This document shows, in pieces, positions 35,284 to 43,768 of a DNA stretch of 64,000 nucleotides; within the stretch, counting starts at the first letter, position 1, and every line of letters starts with the position of its first letter. The notes under the pieces are model-generated. The model made no database searches. It was not told where the DNA came from and saw nothing but the letters and a program-made list of their open reading frames with translations. A program made the translations under genes and the position numbers. Origin of the DNA: Erwinia sp. S63 (lineage in GTDB: Bacteria > Pseudomonadota > Gammaproteobacteria > Enterobacterales > Enterobacteriaceae); the NCBI RefSeq assembly GCF_016625195.1, contig NZ_JACVUP010000017.1, positions 62,001-126,000 on the forward strand, read 5' to 3'.

Positions 35284-35426
35284 CGCATTTTCACTCAACC
35301 GTTGCGGCGCGATTTTTCATCCGCATCTAAAGCGATCATATCGCAAACAGATGCATGTTCCATCGTGCCGCCACGGACAGGCGTAAATCGATGCGCCATT
35401 CAATTTACGCTAAATTTGATCTCTGC

Positions 35427-36212
35427 TTAATGCGCCATCGCCTGCATCGTTTCGCTACGAATCGACTCGGTCACTTCGGCCTTTAACGCCATAAACTCGG
35501 GTGAGGTTTTAATGGTGTAATCACGTCCATTGTTGAAATTCACTGCCACCTCCTGCTTGATGCGGCCCGGCCGGGCACTGAAAATTGCCACCTTGTTGGC
35601 CATGAAAATCGCTTCGTCGATATCGTGGGTAACAAACAGCACGGTCTTGCGCGACTGCTCCCACACCGACAGCAACAGCTCTTGCATCATCACGCGCGTC
35701 TGATTATCCAGGGCGCCAAACGGCTCATCCATCAATAACACCTTGGGATCGTTGGCCAGCGCACGGGCAATCGCGGTACGTTGCTGCATGCCGCCCGAGA
35801 GTTGGCGCGGATAGTGCTGGGCAAAACCGCGTAATCCCACCTGCTGGATGTAGTAGTCGCTGCGCTCTTTCTGCTGCGCCGTGCTGATGCCGCGCTCCTG
35901 CAAGCCGAAACGGATGTTCTCTTCCACCGTCAGCCACGGAAACAGCGTGTAGCTCTGGAACACCATGCCGCGATCGGCGCCCGGCCCTTCCACGCTTTTG
36001 CCGTCCAGCCAGATTTCCCCGCGCGTGGGCGTATCCAATCCGGCGATGATGCGCAGCAGCGTGGATTTTCCGCAGCCTGAGGGTCCGAGAATAGTAATGA
36101 AATCATTCTCTTCCACCTGATAATGAATCGGCTGTAGCGCCTGAGTTTGCTCACCTTTGGGGCCGGTAAAAATGCGTTCCACGCCGCGCACGTTGAGTTT
36201 ACTGTGTTTCAT
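35427..36212 (-). CDS. ABC transporter ATPase, SsuB/TauB type
   Basis: The 261-residue ATPase belongs to the nitrate/sulfonate/taurine group: Walker A GPSGCGKST, Q-loop MVFQSYTLFPWLTVEENI, signature LSGGMQQRTAIARA, Walker B VLLMDEPFGALD and FVTHDIDEA. I use ATG 36212, which overlaps the permease stop (TAATG), with GGAG upstream; ATG 36227 would add 5 residues. It is third in a binding protein-permease-ATPase unit. Confidence 0.9.
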   Translation of the reverse strand: MKHSKLNVRGVERIFTGPKGEQTQALQPIHYQVEENDFITILGPSGCGKSTLLRIIAGLDTPTRGEIWLDGKSVEGPGADRGMVFQSYTLFPWLTVEENIRFGLQERGISTAQQKERSDYYIQQVGLRGFAQHYPRQLSGGMQQRTAIARALANDPKVLLMDEPFGALDNQTRVMMQELLLSVWEQSRKTVLFVTHDIDEAIFMANKVAIFSARPGRIKQEVAVNFNNGRDYTIKTSPEFMALKAEVTESIRSETMQAMAH

Positions 36213-37063
36213 TACAGGGTGCTCCATGCAAACAAGCGCCGATTGAGCACTTTGAACAAGTAGTCTGAGATCAAGCCAATGCAGCCGATCACAATAATGC
36301 CGAAAATGATCTGCCCGGTATTCAGCAATGCCTGACTGTCGACGATCATATGGCCGATGCCGCTTTCCGATCCGATCAATTCAGCGACGATCACGTAAGT
36401 CCACGCCCAGCCGAGCACCAGCCGCAGCAGTTCAGCAATGCCAGGTGCCGCGCCGGGGATCAGCACGCGACGCACTATCGAACGGTTGCTGCAGCCCAGC
36501 GTGTAGGCCGCTTCCACCAGATCGCGACGGGCGCCGCTCACCGTGACCGCCACCATCAAGACGATCTGGAAGAAGGAGCCAATAAAGATCACCAGGATCT
36601 TTTGGGTTTCACCGATACCGGCCCACAGAATCAGCAATGGCACAAACGCCGAGGCCGGTAAATAACGGCAAAAGGAGACGAAGGGTTCAAGAAACGCTTC
36701 CCAGGTTTTGTAAGCGCCCATCATGATGCCCAGCGGCACACCTATCACGGCCGCCAGCAGGAAGCCCGACAAAACGCGCATCACCGTCATGCCGATATCC
36801 AGCGAGAAGTTGTACTCGGTGAACAACACCACGCCCTGCTGCAGCATAGTCAGCGGATCGGCCAGGAACGTCGGCGACACCATGCCGCCCAACGTTACCA
36901 ACGTCCACACCGCGATAAACAGCACAAAAAACGCCACGCCGAGCGCGACACGTAAGCGCAGCGAAATCGCTTTCAGTGGCACCATCAACGGATTGTGCCA
37001 GCGCTGCGGCGCCTCCGGCAGCGCTGCTGGCGGAGTCACGGGTTGGCTTTTACTCATCTCCAT
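36212..37063 (-). CDS. ABC transporter permease, SsuC/TauC type
   Basis: The 283-residue inner-membrane permease has a Pro-rich cytoplasmic start, six membrane segments and the family loop RRDLVEAAYTLGCSNRSIVRRVLIPGAAPG that contacts the ATPase. Alternative start ATG 37057 lies two codons downstream with its own AAGGAG. It couples with the ATPase gene by a TAATG overlap. Confidence 0.9.
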   Translation of the reverse strand: MEMSKSQPVTPPAALPEAPQRWHNPLMVPLKAISLRLRVALGVAFFVLFIAVWTLVTLGGMVSPTFLADPLTMLQQGVVLFTEYNFSLDIGMTVMRVLSGFLLAAVIGVPLGIMMGAYKTWEAFLEPFVSFCRYLPASAFVPLLILWAGIGETQKILVIFIGSFFQIVLMVAVTVSGARRDLVEAAYTLGCSNRSIVRRVLIPGAAPGIAELLRLVLGWAWTYVIVAELIGSESGIGHMIVDSQALLNTGQIIFGIIVIGCIGLISDYLFKVLNRRLFAWSTL

Positions 37064-37077
37064 CTCCTTTCTCCTGC

Positions 37078-38037
37078 TTACTGCACGAAGCTGGCGTCGT
37101 ACAAGCTCTTCACATCCGGCATTTTCTTGATCACGCCTGCACGCAGCAGCAGTTTGCCGGCTTCATCACTGAAGGTTTCAATTTCGCCATTGAAGAATTT
37201 CTTGTTCTCTTCCGGTCCCTGCCAGCGCAAATAACTGGCCGACTCCGCAAACTCTTTGCCCGTGGATTTCACCGCTGCACCCATGATCTCGTTGGATTTA
37301 TCCGGCTGCTGTTTGATCATCTCCAGCGCATCGTAATAGCTGGCCACCAGCGCTTTCGCGGCCTGAGGATGTTCTTTCAGGAACGTCGGCGTACAGCCAA
37401 GTGTGTCCATGACCATCGGATAATCCAGCGTAGTGGCGAGGATCTTGCCTGCCTTAGGCTGGTTGCGGATCACCGAGAGATAAGGTTCATAGGTCACTGC
37501 CGCATCGTTTTGACCCGCCGCAAAAGATTGTGCCGCTGCCTGTGGTGCCATGGTCGCGAGACGCACGTCTTTCATCGTCATGCCGTTTTTATCCAGCATC
37601 CAAGCCAGCAGGAAATAAGGTGAGGTGCCGGGCGCATCCACCGCGATGGTTTTGCCTTTCAGATCTTTAATACTGGTGATGTCACTGCGGGCGGCGAGGC
37701 CATCCGCACCGTAAGATTTGTCCAACTGAACGATCTGCTTGATCGGCACGCCTGCGGCGTTCCAGGAGATGTAGGTTTCTACCGTGGTCGCCGCGCACTG
37801 GATGGTGCCGGAAGCCACCGCCAGATGTCGGCTGCTCTGCGGGATCATCTTCACATCGACATCAAGGCCGTGCTTTTTGAAAATCCCAGCTTTATCGGCC
37901 AGCGTCAGCGGGGCAAATCCGGTCCAGCCGGAAATACCGATGGCGACTTTGGTGTCGGCCGCCTGTGCTCCTAAAGCACTGGCGCACAGTACTGCGGCGG
38001 TTAATGCACGAACAACGAGTTTCACTGGCTTGCCCAT
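37078..38037 (-). CDS. ABC transporter substrate-binding protein, NMT1/THI5 or taurine type
   Basis: The 319-residue periplasmic protein has a signal peptide ending ALGAQA before ADTKVAIGISGWTGFAPLTLADKAGIFKKHGLDVDV, the typical start of the NMT1-like family. The ligand, such as an aliphatic sulfonate, a pyrimidine or another small anion, cannot be told. No desulfonating oxygenase gene is next to it, so a classic ssu or tau operon is unlikely. A strong palindrome sits 36 bp upstream of the start. Confidence 0.88.
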   Translation of the reverse strand: MGKPVKLVVRALTAAVLCASALGAQAADTKVAIGISGWTGFAPLTLADKAGIFKKHGLDVDVKMIPQSSRHLAVASGTIQCAATTVETYISWNAAGVPIKQIVQLDKSYGADGLAARSDITSIKDLKGKTIAVDAPGTSPYFLLAWMLDKNGMTMKDVRLATMAPQAAAQSFAAGQNDAAVTYEPYLSVIRNQPKAGKILATTLDYPMVMDTLGCTPTFLKEHPQAAKALVASYYDALEMIKQQPDKSNEIMGAAVKSTGKEFAESASYLRWQGPEENKKFFNGEIETFSDEAGKLLLRAGVIKKMPDVKSLYDASFVQ

Positions 38038-38072
38038 CTTCCACTCCTGATAAAGGTGATGAAAAACAACGG

Positions 38073-38094
38073 TTGTATAGTCTTATCTATACAA
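38073..38094. promoter_or_regulatory. Palindrome upstream of the NMT1-like ABC operon, probable operator
   Basis: TTGTATAG and CTATACAA form perfect 8-bp arms around a 6-bp centre (TCTTAT), just upstream of the binding-protein gene. The TTGTATA/TATACAA type of arm resembles operators of GntR/HutC-type repressors. No regulator gene is adjacent, so its protein is unknown. Confidence 0.55.
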
Positions 38095-38266
38095 GCCAAG
38101 CAATGGCTGTGCCAGATTGTAAAAGCCCATTGTGATGGGGAAATGGGGTTGATATCGCGCACTGAAACGGTGCATAAACCCTATGCCGATGATCACACTG
38201 GTGCGAAAGCAACCTTTAGCGGATGGCGCTATACTCACGCCAATTTTTCAACAGAAGGAACACCGT

Positions 38267-38812
38267 ATGACGGTGAAATTGCGTCCGCTAGAGCGAGAAG
38301 ATCTGCACTTTGTGCACCAGTTAGACAACAACGCCAGCGTGATGCGTTATTGGTTCGAGGAGCCATACGAAGCTTTTGTCGAGCTCTCGGATCTCTACGA
38401 CAAGCATATCCACGATCAAACAGAGCGTCGTTTTGTCGTTGAACACGATGGGCAAAAAGCGGGATTGGTGGAACTGGTCGAGATCAATCACGTGCATCGT
38501 CGCGCTGAGTTTCAGATCATCATTGATCCGGGGCATCAGGGCAAAGGCTTAGCCAGTCAGGCGGCTAAACTGGCGATGGATTATGGCTTTTCGGTGCTCA
38601 ATCTCTACAAACTCTACCTGATTGTTGATCAGGAGAATGAGAAAGCGATTCACATCTACACCAAACTGGGATTTGAAGTGGAAGGCGTGCTGAAGCACGA
38701 ATTTTTCATCAATGGTGAGTACCGCAATACCATTCGCATGTGCATTTTCCAGCAGCAGTATCTGGCGCAGCATAAATCCGGTCATGCCATGGTGAAGCCG
38801 ACAGCGCAATAG
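38267..38812 (+). CDS. speG: Spermidine N1-acetyltransferase
   Basis: SpeG acetylates spermidine and spermine with acetyl-CoA, preventing polyamine toxicity. The 181-residue GNAT protein has the start VKLRPLEREDLHFVHQLDNN, the acetyl-CoA loop GHQGKGLASQAAKLAMDY and the C-terminal TKLGFEVEGVLKHEFFINGEYRN. The start at ATG 38267 follows AGAAGGAA. The frame above it (to 38183) is not conserved. It stands alone between divergently oriented neighbours. Confidence 0.94.
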   Translation: MTVKLRPLEREDLHFVHQLDNNASVMRYWFEEPYEAFVELSDLYDKHIHDQTERRFVVEHDGQKAGLVELVEINHVHRRAEFQIIIDPGHQGKGLASQAAKLAMDYGFSVLNLYKLYLIVDQENEKAIHIYTKLGFEVEGVLKHEFFINGEYRNTIRMCIFQQQYLAQHKSGHAMVKPTAQ

Positions 38813-38990
38813 CTTGAAATCGGCTCTCATTGTCGCTGCCGCCTTGAATATCAAACGGCAGCTATGTGATTTATCGCTTTTAACCAAAAAGAGGATGCTG
38901 AACCTTAGCAGCGCGGTTTATCGCGCATCTCTCAGCGACATACCTGCTTCGGAGATGCACAAAAATTGCGCTACGACCACGCCATGCGGT

Positions 38991-39413
38991 TTAACCGCCG
39001 CGCGCCCCCACCACGTTGAGACGTGGCTGAGGATGTTCAGGTTTCAGGTCGTACATGCCGCCATAGAACGGATCCACCAGCAGCCAGCCGGGGAAGCCCA
39101 GTAACGGGATGTTGCCCAGCAGATACCACAGGTTGGCACTGGCCTCGATCGGCAGCGTCACCGGCACGTAGCCCGGACTCTCTAGCATCACCTGATAATG
39201 TTTTTTACCAAAGTAATTACCAGTGGATTTTGCCAGCTCGACGGTTTGTGGCGTGTAGCCCTGCGCCACTGCGCGGCCGGTCTCATCCTGCACGGTGAAA
39301 CGCGCGCCTTGCGGGACAGAGTCGATTTTTACCGGCTGCGTTTCCGTGCCGACAATGGTGGCACAGCCGCTCAGCAGCAATGCAGTGGCAGGAAGAAGGT
39401 GTCGCAGGTTCAT
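38991..39413 (-). CDS. Lipoprotein of unknown function, PEGA-like fold
   Basis: The 140-residue protein has a lipoprotein signal (MNLRHLLPATALLLSGC, Cys17). The mature part reads VKIDSVPQGARFTVQDETGR, a pattern seen in PEGA-like surface domains, then a segment with aromatic and hydrophobic residues LWYLLGNIPLLGFPGWLLVDPFYGGMYDL that may touch the membrane. The second residue after Cys is Thr, not Asp, so the outer membrane is the likely site. Similar enterobacterial lipoproteins are uncharacterised. A single-gene unit. Confidence 0.8.
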   Translation of the reverse strand: MNLRHLLPATALLLSGCATIVGTETQPVKIDSVPQGARFTVQDETGRAVAQGYTPQTVELAKSTGNYFGKKHYQVMLESPGYVPVTLPIEASANLWYLLGNIPLLGFPGWLLVDPFYGGMYDLKPEHPQPRLNVVGARGG

Positions 39414-39509
39414 GGCAGGTCCGCTATAGAATCAGATAGGACAGTCTAAACTGCCCTACCCTGCTTTTCACTCGCCTCAATCGCACTATCAGTGCTGCTT
39501 TTCTGGTCT

Positions 39510-40448
39510 TTATTGCGGTTGACAACAGGCGGCAATTGCCGCGATATCTTGCGGTGTGGTACGGCAACAGCCGCCAATCAGCCGTGCGCCCGCTTGTTGC
39601 CACTCAGGGAATTTATCCTGCAGCGTGCAGCCCGATGGCGCCGAGTGCCAGGTTTTGCTGCTCGCATCGTACTGTTCACCGGAGTTGGGATAGACCAGCA
39701 GCGGTTTAGCACACAGCGCCTGCAAGGTTTGCAGCGCCGGTGTCACGCTCTCCAGTGCTACGCAGTTGATGCCAATCGCCACCACTTGCGGTGCCGCATT
39801 CACCAGCTCAGCCACCTGACTCAGCGGCGTGCCGTCGCTGATGTGTTGCGCATCACGCAGGGTGAAGGAGAACCAGGCGCTGCTGTTTGGGTACTCTGCC
39901 AGTAAACTCACCAGCGCCTGCGCTTCAGCAAACGACGGCAGGGTTTCACACGCCAGCAAATCCACGCCTGCGTCCAACAGCGCCTTGACGCGCGGGCGAT
40001 GGAAATCTTTCATCTCCGCTTCTGGCAGGGCGTAATCACCGCGATACTCCGCACCATTAGCAAGGTAAGCGCCATAGGGCCCAACGGAACCGGCCACCAG
40101 CAAAGCGGCTTCACTGCCTGATGCCGCACGATAATCATCACGCGCACGCTGTGCCAGTTTCACACTTTGCTCGATCAATGTGAGCGCTTGCGCCTCATCC
40201 AGCCCACGCGCCGCAAAGCCCTGCGGCGTGGCCTGATAGCTGGCGGTGATCGCCACGTTGGCGCCGGCAGCAAAATAGTCGTAATGCACCTGATAAATCA
40301 GCTCAGGATTTTCCATCAGCACTTTGGCGGACCAGAGCGCATCGGCCAGATTGCAGCCGCGCGCTTCCAGTTCTGTGGCCAGCGCGCCATCCAGAATCAG
40401 TGTGTCATGTTGTGTTAAGGCTTCTGCGACAGGATTACGCGACATCAT
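39510..40448 (-). CDS. mmuM: Homocysteine S-methyltransferase
   Basis: MmuM makes methionine from homocysteine using S-methylmethionine. The 312-residue protein begins MMSRNPVAEALTQHDTLILDGALATELEARG and has the zinc-binding cysteines in GINCVALE and in GGCCRTTP. It overlaps the mmuP stop by 14 bp, which makes mmuPM one unit. The alternative start is ATG 40445. Confidence 0.95.
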   Translation of the reverse strand: MMSRNPVAEALTQHDTLILDGALATELEARGCNLADALWSAKVLMENPELIYQVHYDYFAAGANVAITASYQATPQGFAARGLDEAQALTLIEQSVKLAQRARDDYRAASGSEAALLVAGSVGPYGAYLANGAEYRGDYALPEAEMKDFHRPRVKALLDAGVDLLACETLPSFAEAQALVSLLAEYPNSSAWFSFTLRDAQHISDGTPLSQVAELVNAAPQVVAIGINCVALESVTPALQTLQALCAKPLLVYPNSGEQYDASSKTWHSAPSGCTLQDKFPEWQQAGARLIGGCCRTTPQDIAAIAACCQPQ

Positions 40449-41844
40449 TGGCCTCCCCGGCCTTCAGGTTACGTCGATGCGTGACATGGTATGCGGCATA
40501 GCAGAACAGCACAAATGGAATGCCACACCACAGCGCAATACGCTGTGAAGGATCGAAGGCCAGCCCTACACACGCCAGCAGGCACAGCAGGAAACCGAGA
40601 ATCGGCGTTAAAGGATAGAGTGGCGCGCGATAGGCGAGTTGTTGCAGCGAACCGCCTGCGGCCAAGTGGCGACGACGGAACACATAGTGCGAGGCACAGA
40701 TACTCAGCCACACCGCCACCACCGCAAAACCTGAAATGGCTGACAGCGCGACAAACACCGTATCCGGCGCGATTACGCTGGAGAACAGCGCCAGCAGGCC
40801 GCCTAGCATACTCACGGTGAGCGCCAGTACGGGAATCCCACGGCGGTTCACCTGAGCGAAACAGCGCGGCAAGGTGTTCTCATTCGCCAGCGACCACAGC
40901 ATCCTGCCCGACGCATACAACCCCGAGTTGGCGGCGGAGAGGATCGCCGTGAGGATCACGAAATTGAAGATATCGGCCGCGTAGGGAATGCCAATCTTCT
41001 CAAACACCAGCACAAACGGGCTTTTAACGATGCCGGCCTGATCCATCGGGATCAGCGCCGCCAGCACAAAGACCGTACCAATAAAGAAGATAATTAATCG
41101 TGCCACCGTGGTACGAATCGCCAGCGGCAAGGCTTTCTGCGGCTGCTCGGTTTCGCCAGCGGCAATACCAATCAGCTCAGTACCGGAGAAGGCGAAGTTC
41201 ACCGCCACCATGGTCATCAGAATCGGCAAGGTGCCGTGCGGCAGCCAGCCCGAGGCGGTCAGGTTACTCAGGCCAGGTGCGGCACTGCCATCTTTCATCG
41301 GGATAAAGCCAAACATCGCGCCTGCGCCGAGAATGATAAAGGCAATGATGGTGACCACTTTGATGATGGAGAACCAGAACTCCCCTTCCGCGAAGAAGCG
41401 CGTGGAGACGATATTCAGCAGATAGATGGCGATACAGAACACCAGACACCACAGCCACACCGGCGTGGTCGGGAACCAGTATTGCATGCAGAATCCGGCA
41501 GCTGTCAGGCTAGAGCCGAGCGCCACCGTCCACGTCAGCCAGTAAAGCCAGGCCACGGTGTAGCCGGTTGCCGGGCTGAGATAGCGCGCCGCATAAACAT
41601 GGAAGGCGCCGGTTTCCGGCATCGCTACGGCCAGTTCGCCGAGACATACCATCACCAGCCACACCACCAGCGCGCCGATCAGATATGCCAGTAGCGTGCC
41701 CGCCGCCCCGGTGGTTGAGATGATATAGCCGGTGTTGAAGAACAGTCCGGTGCCAATCACACCGCCAAGCGACAGCATCACCAGATGCCGCACTTTCATG
41801 GTGCGCTTAAAGTTTTCCTGCGAAGGGATTTCCTGCTGTTGCAT
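40435..41844 (-). CDS. mmuP: S-methylmethionine permease
   Basis: The 469-residue amino-acid/polyamine/organocation transporter has 12 membrane segments. The N-terminal family motif is KVRHLVMLSLGGVIGTGLFFNTG, followed by ETGAFHVYAARYLSPATGY. It brings S-methylmethionine into the cytoplasm for MmuM. A tandem MetJ operator directly upstream ties it to methionine control. Confidence 0.94.
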   Translation of the reverse strand: MQQQEIPSQENFKRTMKVRHLVMLSLGGVIGTGLFFNTGYIISTTGAAGTLLAYLIGALVVWLVMVCLGELAVAMPETGAFHVYAARYLSPATGYTVAWLYWLTWTVALGSSLTAAGFCMQYWFPTTPVWLWCLVFCIAIYLLNIVSTRFFAEGEFWFSIIKVVTIIAFIILGAGAMFGFIPMKDGSAAPGLSNLTASGWLPHGTLPILMTMVAVNFAFSGTELIGIAAGETEQPQKALPLAIRTTVARLIIFFIGTVFVLAALIPMDQAGIVKSPFVLVFEKIGIPYAADIFNFVILTAILSAANSGLYASGRMLWSLANENTLPRCFAQVNRRGIPVLALTVSMLGGLLALFSSVIAPDTVFVALSAISGFAVVAVWLSICASHYVFRRRHLAAGGSLQQLAYRAPLYPLTPILGFLLCLLACVGLAFDPSQRIALWCGIPFVLFCYAAYHVTHRRNLKAGEANDVA

Positions 41845-41851
41845 GGTTTTT

Positions 41852-41875
41852 ATCCGTATGGACGTCTGAACATCT
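41852..41875 (-). promoter_or_regulatory. MetJ operator (three tandem met boxes) of mmuPM
   Basis: Read on the minus strand, three adjacent 8-mers AGATGTTC, AGACGTCC and ATACGGAT follow the AGACGTCT consensus with 5, 7 and 5 matches. They lie 8-31 bp before the mmuP start. MetJ with S-adenosylmethionine would repress mmuPM when methionine is plentiful. Confidence 0.75.
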
Positions 41876-41979
41876 ATATGGACACAGGGTTATACGCGCC
41901 AGCGTGTCAATTTGCAACGTGGCAAAGGGTAAGGTTTTTTAAAGGAGAGTGTGCGGCCCCGAGCTAACGGGGCACCACA

Positions 41980-42318
41980 TCAGGCGCCAAATACGCCTTG
42001 CAGATAGCGCTCAAGCGCAATACGCGAGCTAAAACCGTGCGGAATACCGTAGTGTTCCTGGGATTCACCCATCAGATAAAGCGGGAACTGCGTGTAGTGA
42101 TCGCAGGTTTTCATTTCTGAGGCAGGCTCGGCAAAGTGCTGACTTTTCTCTTTCAGCGTAGGGTGAATAATCAATGCGGTGCGGCCCATGCGCGCTTCGC
42201 GATTGACGTAGACATAGCTTTCACCACGACGATAACCGTAGATTTTCGGCGTCAGGGTGTCCATTTCGAACCCTGCTTTTTCCAGTACGCGCGCTACCTC
42301 ATCCGGACGTAAATACAT
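41980..42318 (-). CDS. ygaC: YgaC, DUF2002 family protein
   Basis: The 112-residue cytoplasmic protein closely follows E. coli YgaC: MYLRPDEVARVLEKAGF, YGYRRGESYVYVNREARMGRTALIIHP, and HYGIPHGFSSRIALERYL. Function is unknown; in E. coli the gene is reported to respond to Fur. The start at ATG 42318 has AGAGGAG upstream; the frame extends 10 codons further without support. It keeps its E. coli place next to ygaM and nrdHIEF. Confidence 0.92.
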   Translation of the reverse strand: MYLRPDEVARVLEKAGFEMDTLTPKIYGYRRGESYVYVNREARMGRTALIIHPTLKEKSQHFAEPASEMKTCDHYTQFPLYLMGESQEHYGIPHGFSSRIALERYLQGVFGA

Positions 42319-42467
42319 GCTTGCTCCTCTCTTCTCACAGCCCCGCAACCTTACAACAGCCCGACATACAGGACATTCGGAATTTCCCTAAAGCCTGGCA
42401 TACGCCTGCGTTTAGTCACGTTTCGTCTACACTGAGTATTACTTGTTAAATCAAAGGGAGCGAAAAA

Positions 42468-42785
42468 ATGTTTAATCGAGTAAGCAAAAACGATGACATT
42501 GATATTAATCAGGATGTGAATGAGCTGGCAGATTCGCTTGAAGCATTACTTAAATCTTACGGCAGCGAAGCCAAAGATGAAGTGGATAGCGCACGCAGTA
42601 AAGCACAGTCGCTGCTAAAGCAGACCCGCGCAAAACTGAACAACGGCAACAGCCGTGTTTCTCAGGTAGCGCGTGACGCCAGTTATCAGGTTGATGCCTA
42701 CGTGCATGACAAACCCTGGCATGGCGTGGGTGTCGGTGCAGCCGTGGGGCTGGTGTTAGGTGCGCTGTTGATGTCACGCCGTTAA
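42468..42785 (+). CDS. ygaM: YgaM, ElaB/YqjD-like membrane-anchored protein
   Basis: The 105-residue protein has an acidic/basic helical N-terminal part (DUF883) and a C-terminal anchor WHGVGVGAAVGLVLGALLMSRR. ElaB/YqjD relatives bind ribosomes at the inner membrane in stationary phase; this is inferred from the family. AAAGGGAG precedes the ATG. Confidence 0.92.
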   Translation: MFNRVSKNDDIDINQDVNELADSLEALLKSYGSEAKDEVDSARSKAQSLLKQTRAKLNNGNSRVSQVARDASYQVDAYVHDKPWHGVGVGAAVGLVLGALLMSRR

Positions 42786-42806
42786 CCGTCATTAGCGTTT
42801 AAAGAG

Positions 42807-42832
42807 AGCCTCGCGATTGCGGGGCTTTTTTG
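42807..42832 (+). terminator. Terminator of ygaM
   Basis: AGCCTCGC/GCGGGGCT stem (one G-T pair) with a GATT loop and a T run. Confidence 0.85.
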
Positions 42833-42963
42833 TGCCTGCCGCAAATGAAAGCGCACAAAATTTGACCTAAATTTTGCCTCCCTCGCCTTTACAAAAAAAT
42901 TTTCGGGCCTGGAAGGCGCATGATCTCTGGTGTTAGCCTTTATCTGAAGATCAAAATACAAAA

Positions 42964-43010
42964 TCCCTATATCTGGTGGGCTTGACCGCCACGAGCACTA
43001 CATCTAGTAT
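42964..43010 (+). promoter_or_regulatory. Paired NrdR boxes upstream of nrdHIEF
   Basis: Two NrdR-type sites, CCCTATATCTGGTGG (42965-42979) and CACTACATCTAGTAT (42996-43010), are spaced 31 bp apart, about three helical turns, as is usual for NrdR regulation of ribonucleotide reductase genes. They lie about 110-150 bp before nrdH, so the promoter should overlap them. Confidence 0.75.
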
Positions 43011-43117
43011 TCAACCCATCAACTCGCTACCAGATGTCGTCAAGGACGAAGTTCGCTGCAAATAGGATTTTGCTTCGTATCTCGCATCCAGACCGCAATC
43101 AAAGGGAAATACGAATC

Positions 43118-43360
43118 ATGCGCATTATTATTTACACTAAAAACAACTGTGTCCAGTGCAACGCGACAAAAAATGCCATGGACCGTAAAGGTATCGACTA
43201 TCAGCTGATCAACCTCGATACCCAACCGGAAGCCATTGATAACCTCAAATCCCTCGGCTATCGCCAGGTGCCCGTTGTCATGACCCATGATGACCACTGG
43301 AGCGGCTTCCGCCCTGACAAGATTGCCAGCCTGCGCCAGCTCGCTGCTGTCGGGGGATAA
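43118..43360 (+). CDS. nrdH: NrdH, glutaredoxin-like electron donor
   Basis: The 80-residue redoxin gives electrons to the class Ib ribonucleotide reductase. It has the CxxC active site CVQC at residues 11-14, VPVV at the cis-Pro turn and the C-terminal WSGFRPDKIASL motif of the NrdH group. ATG 43118 follows AAAGGGAAA; the upstream extension to 43034 lies in the leader. First gene of nrdHIEF. Confidence 0.95.
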   Translation: MRIIIYTKNNCVQCNATKNAMDRKGIDYQLINLDTQPEAIDNLKSLGYRQVPVVMTHDDHWSGFRPDKIASLRQLAAVGG

Positions 43361-43363
43361 GCG

Positions 43364-43768
43364 ATGTTCCCACTGGTGTACTTCTCTAGCCAGTCGGAAA
43401 ACACGCACCGATTTATCACTCGTCTGGGACTGCCTGCTTGCCGCATACCGATTGATGGCAAGCAGCGCCTGCATATCGACCAACCCTTTATTTTAGTGGT
43501 GCCGAGCTACGGCGGCGGCAGTGCGCGGGGTGCGGTGCCCAGACAAGTGATTCAATTCCTCAATGATGACGCCAACCGACGCGGTATCCGCGGGGTGATT
43601 GCTGCCGGTAACCGCAACTTCGGTGAAGGCTATTGCCTGGCAGGCGACATCATTGCGCAGAAATGTCAGGTTCCTTATCTCTACCGCTTTGAGCTGATGG
43701 GAACCCCCGACGATATCGCTAATGTAAAAGCGGGAGTAACCCAATTTTGGCAACGACAGACACCCTGA
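43364..43768 (+). CDS. nrdI: NrdI, flavodoxin-like activator of NrdF
   Basis: The 134-residue flavoprotein supplies the oxidant used to assemble the Mn(III)2-tyrosyl radical in NrdF. It has the flavodoxin start VYFSSQSENTHRFITRLGLP, the FMN-binding VPSYGGG and GVIAAGNRNFGEGYCLAG. It is 3 bp after nrdH and overlaps nrdE by 22 bp. Confidence 0.95.
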   Translation: MFPLVYFSSQSENTHRFITRLGLPACRIPIDGKQRLHIDQPFILVVPSYGGGSARGAVPRQVIQFLNDDANRRGIRGVIAAGNRNFGEGYCLAGDIIAQKCQVPYLYRFELMGTPDDIANVKAGVTQFWQRQTP

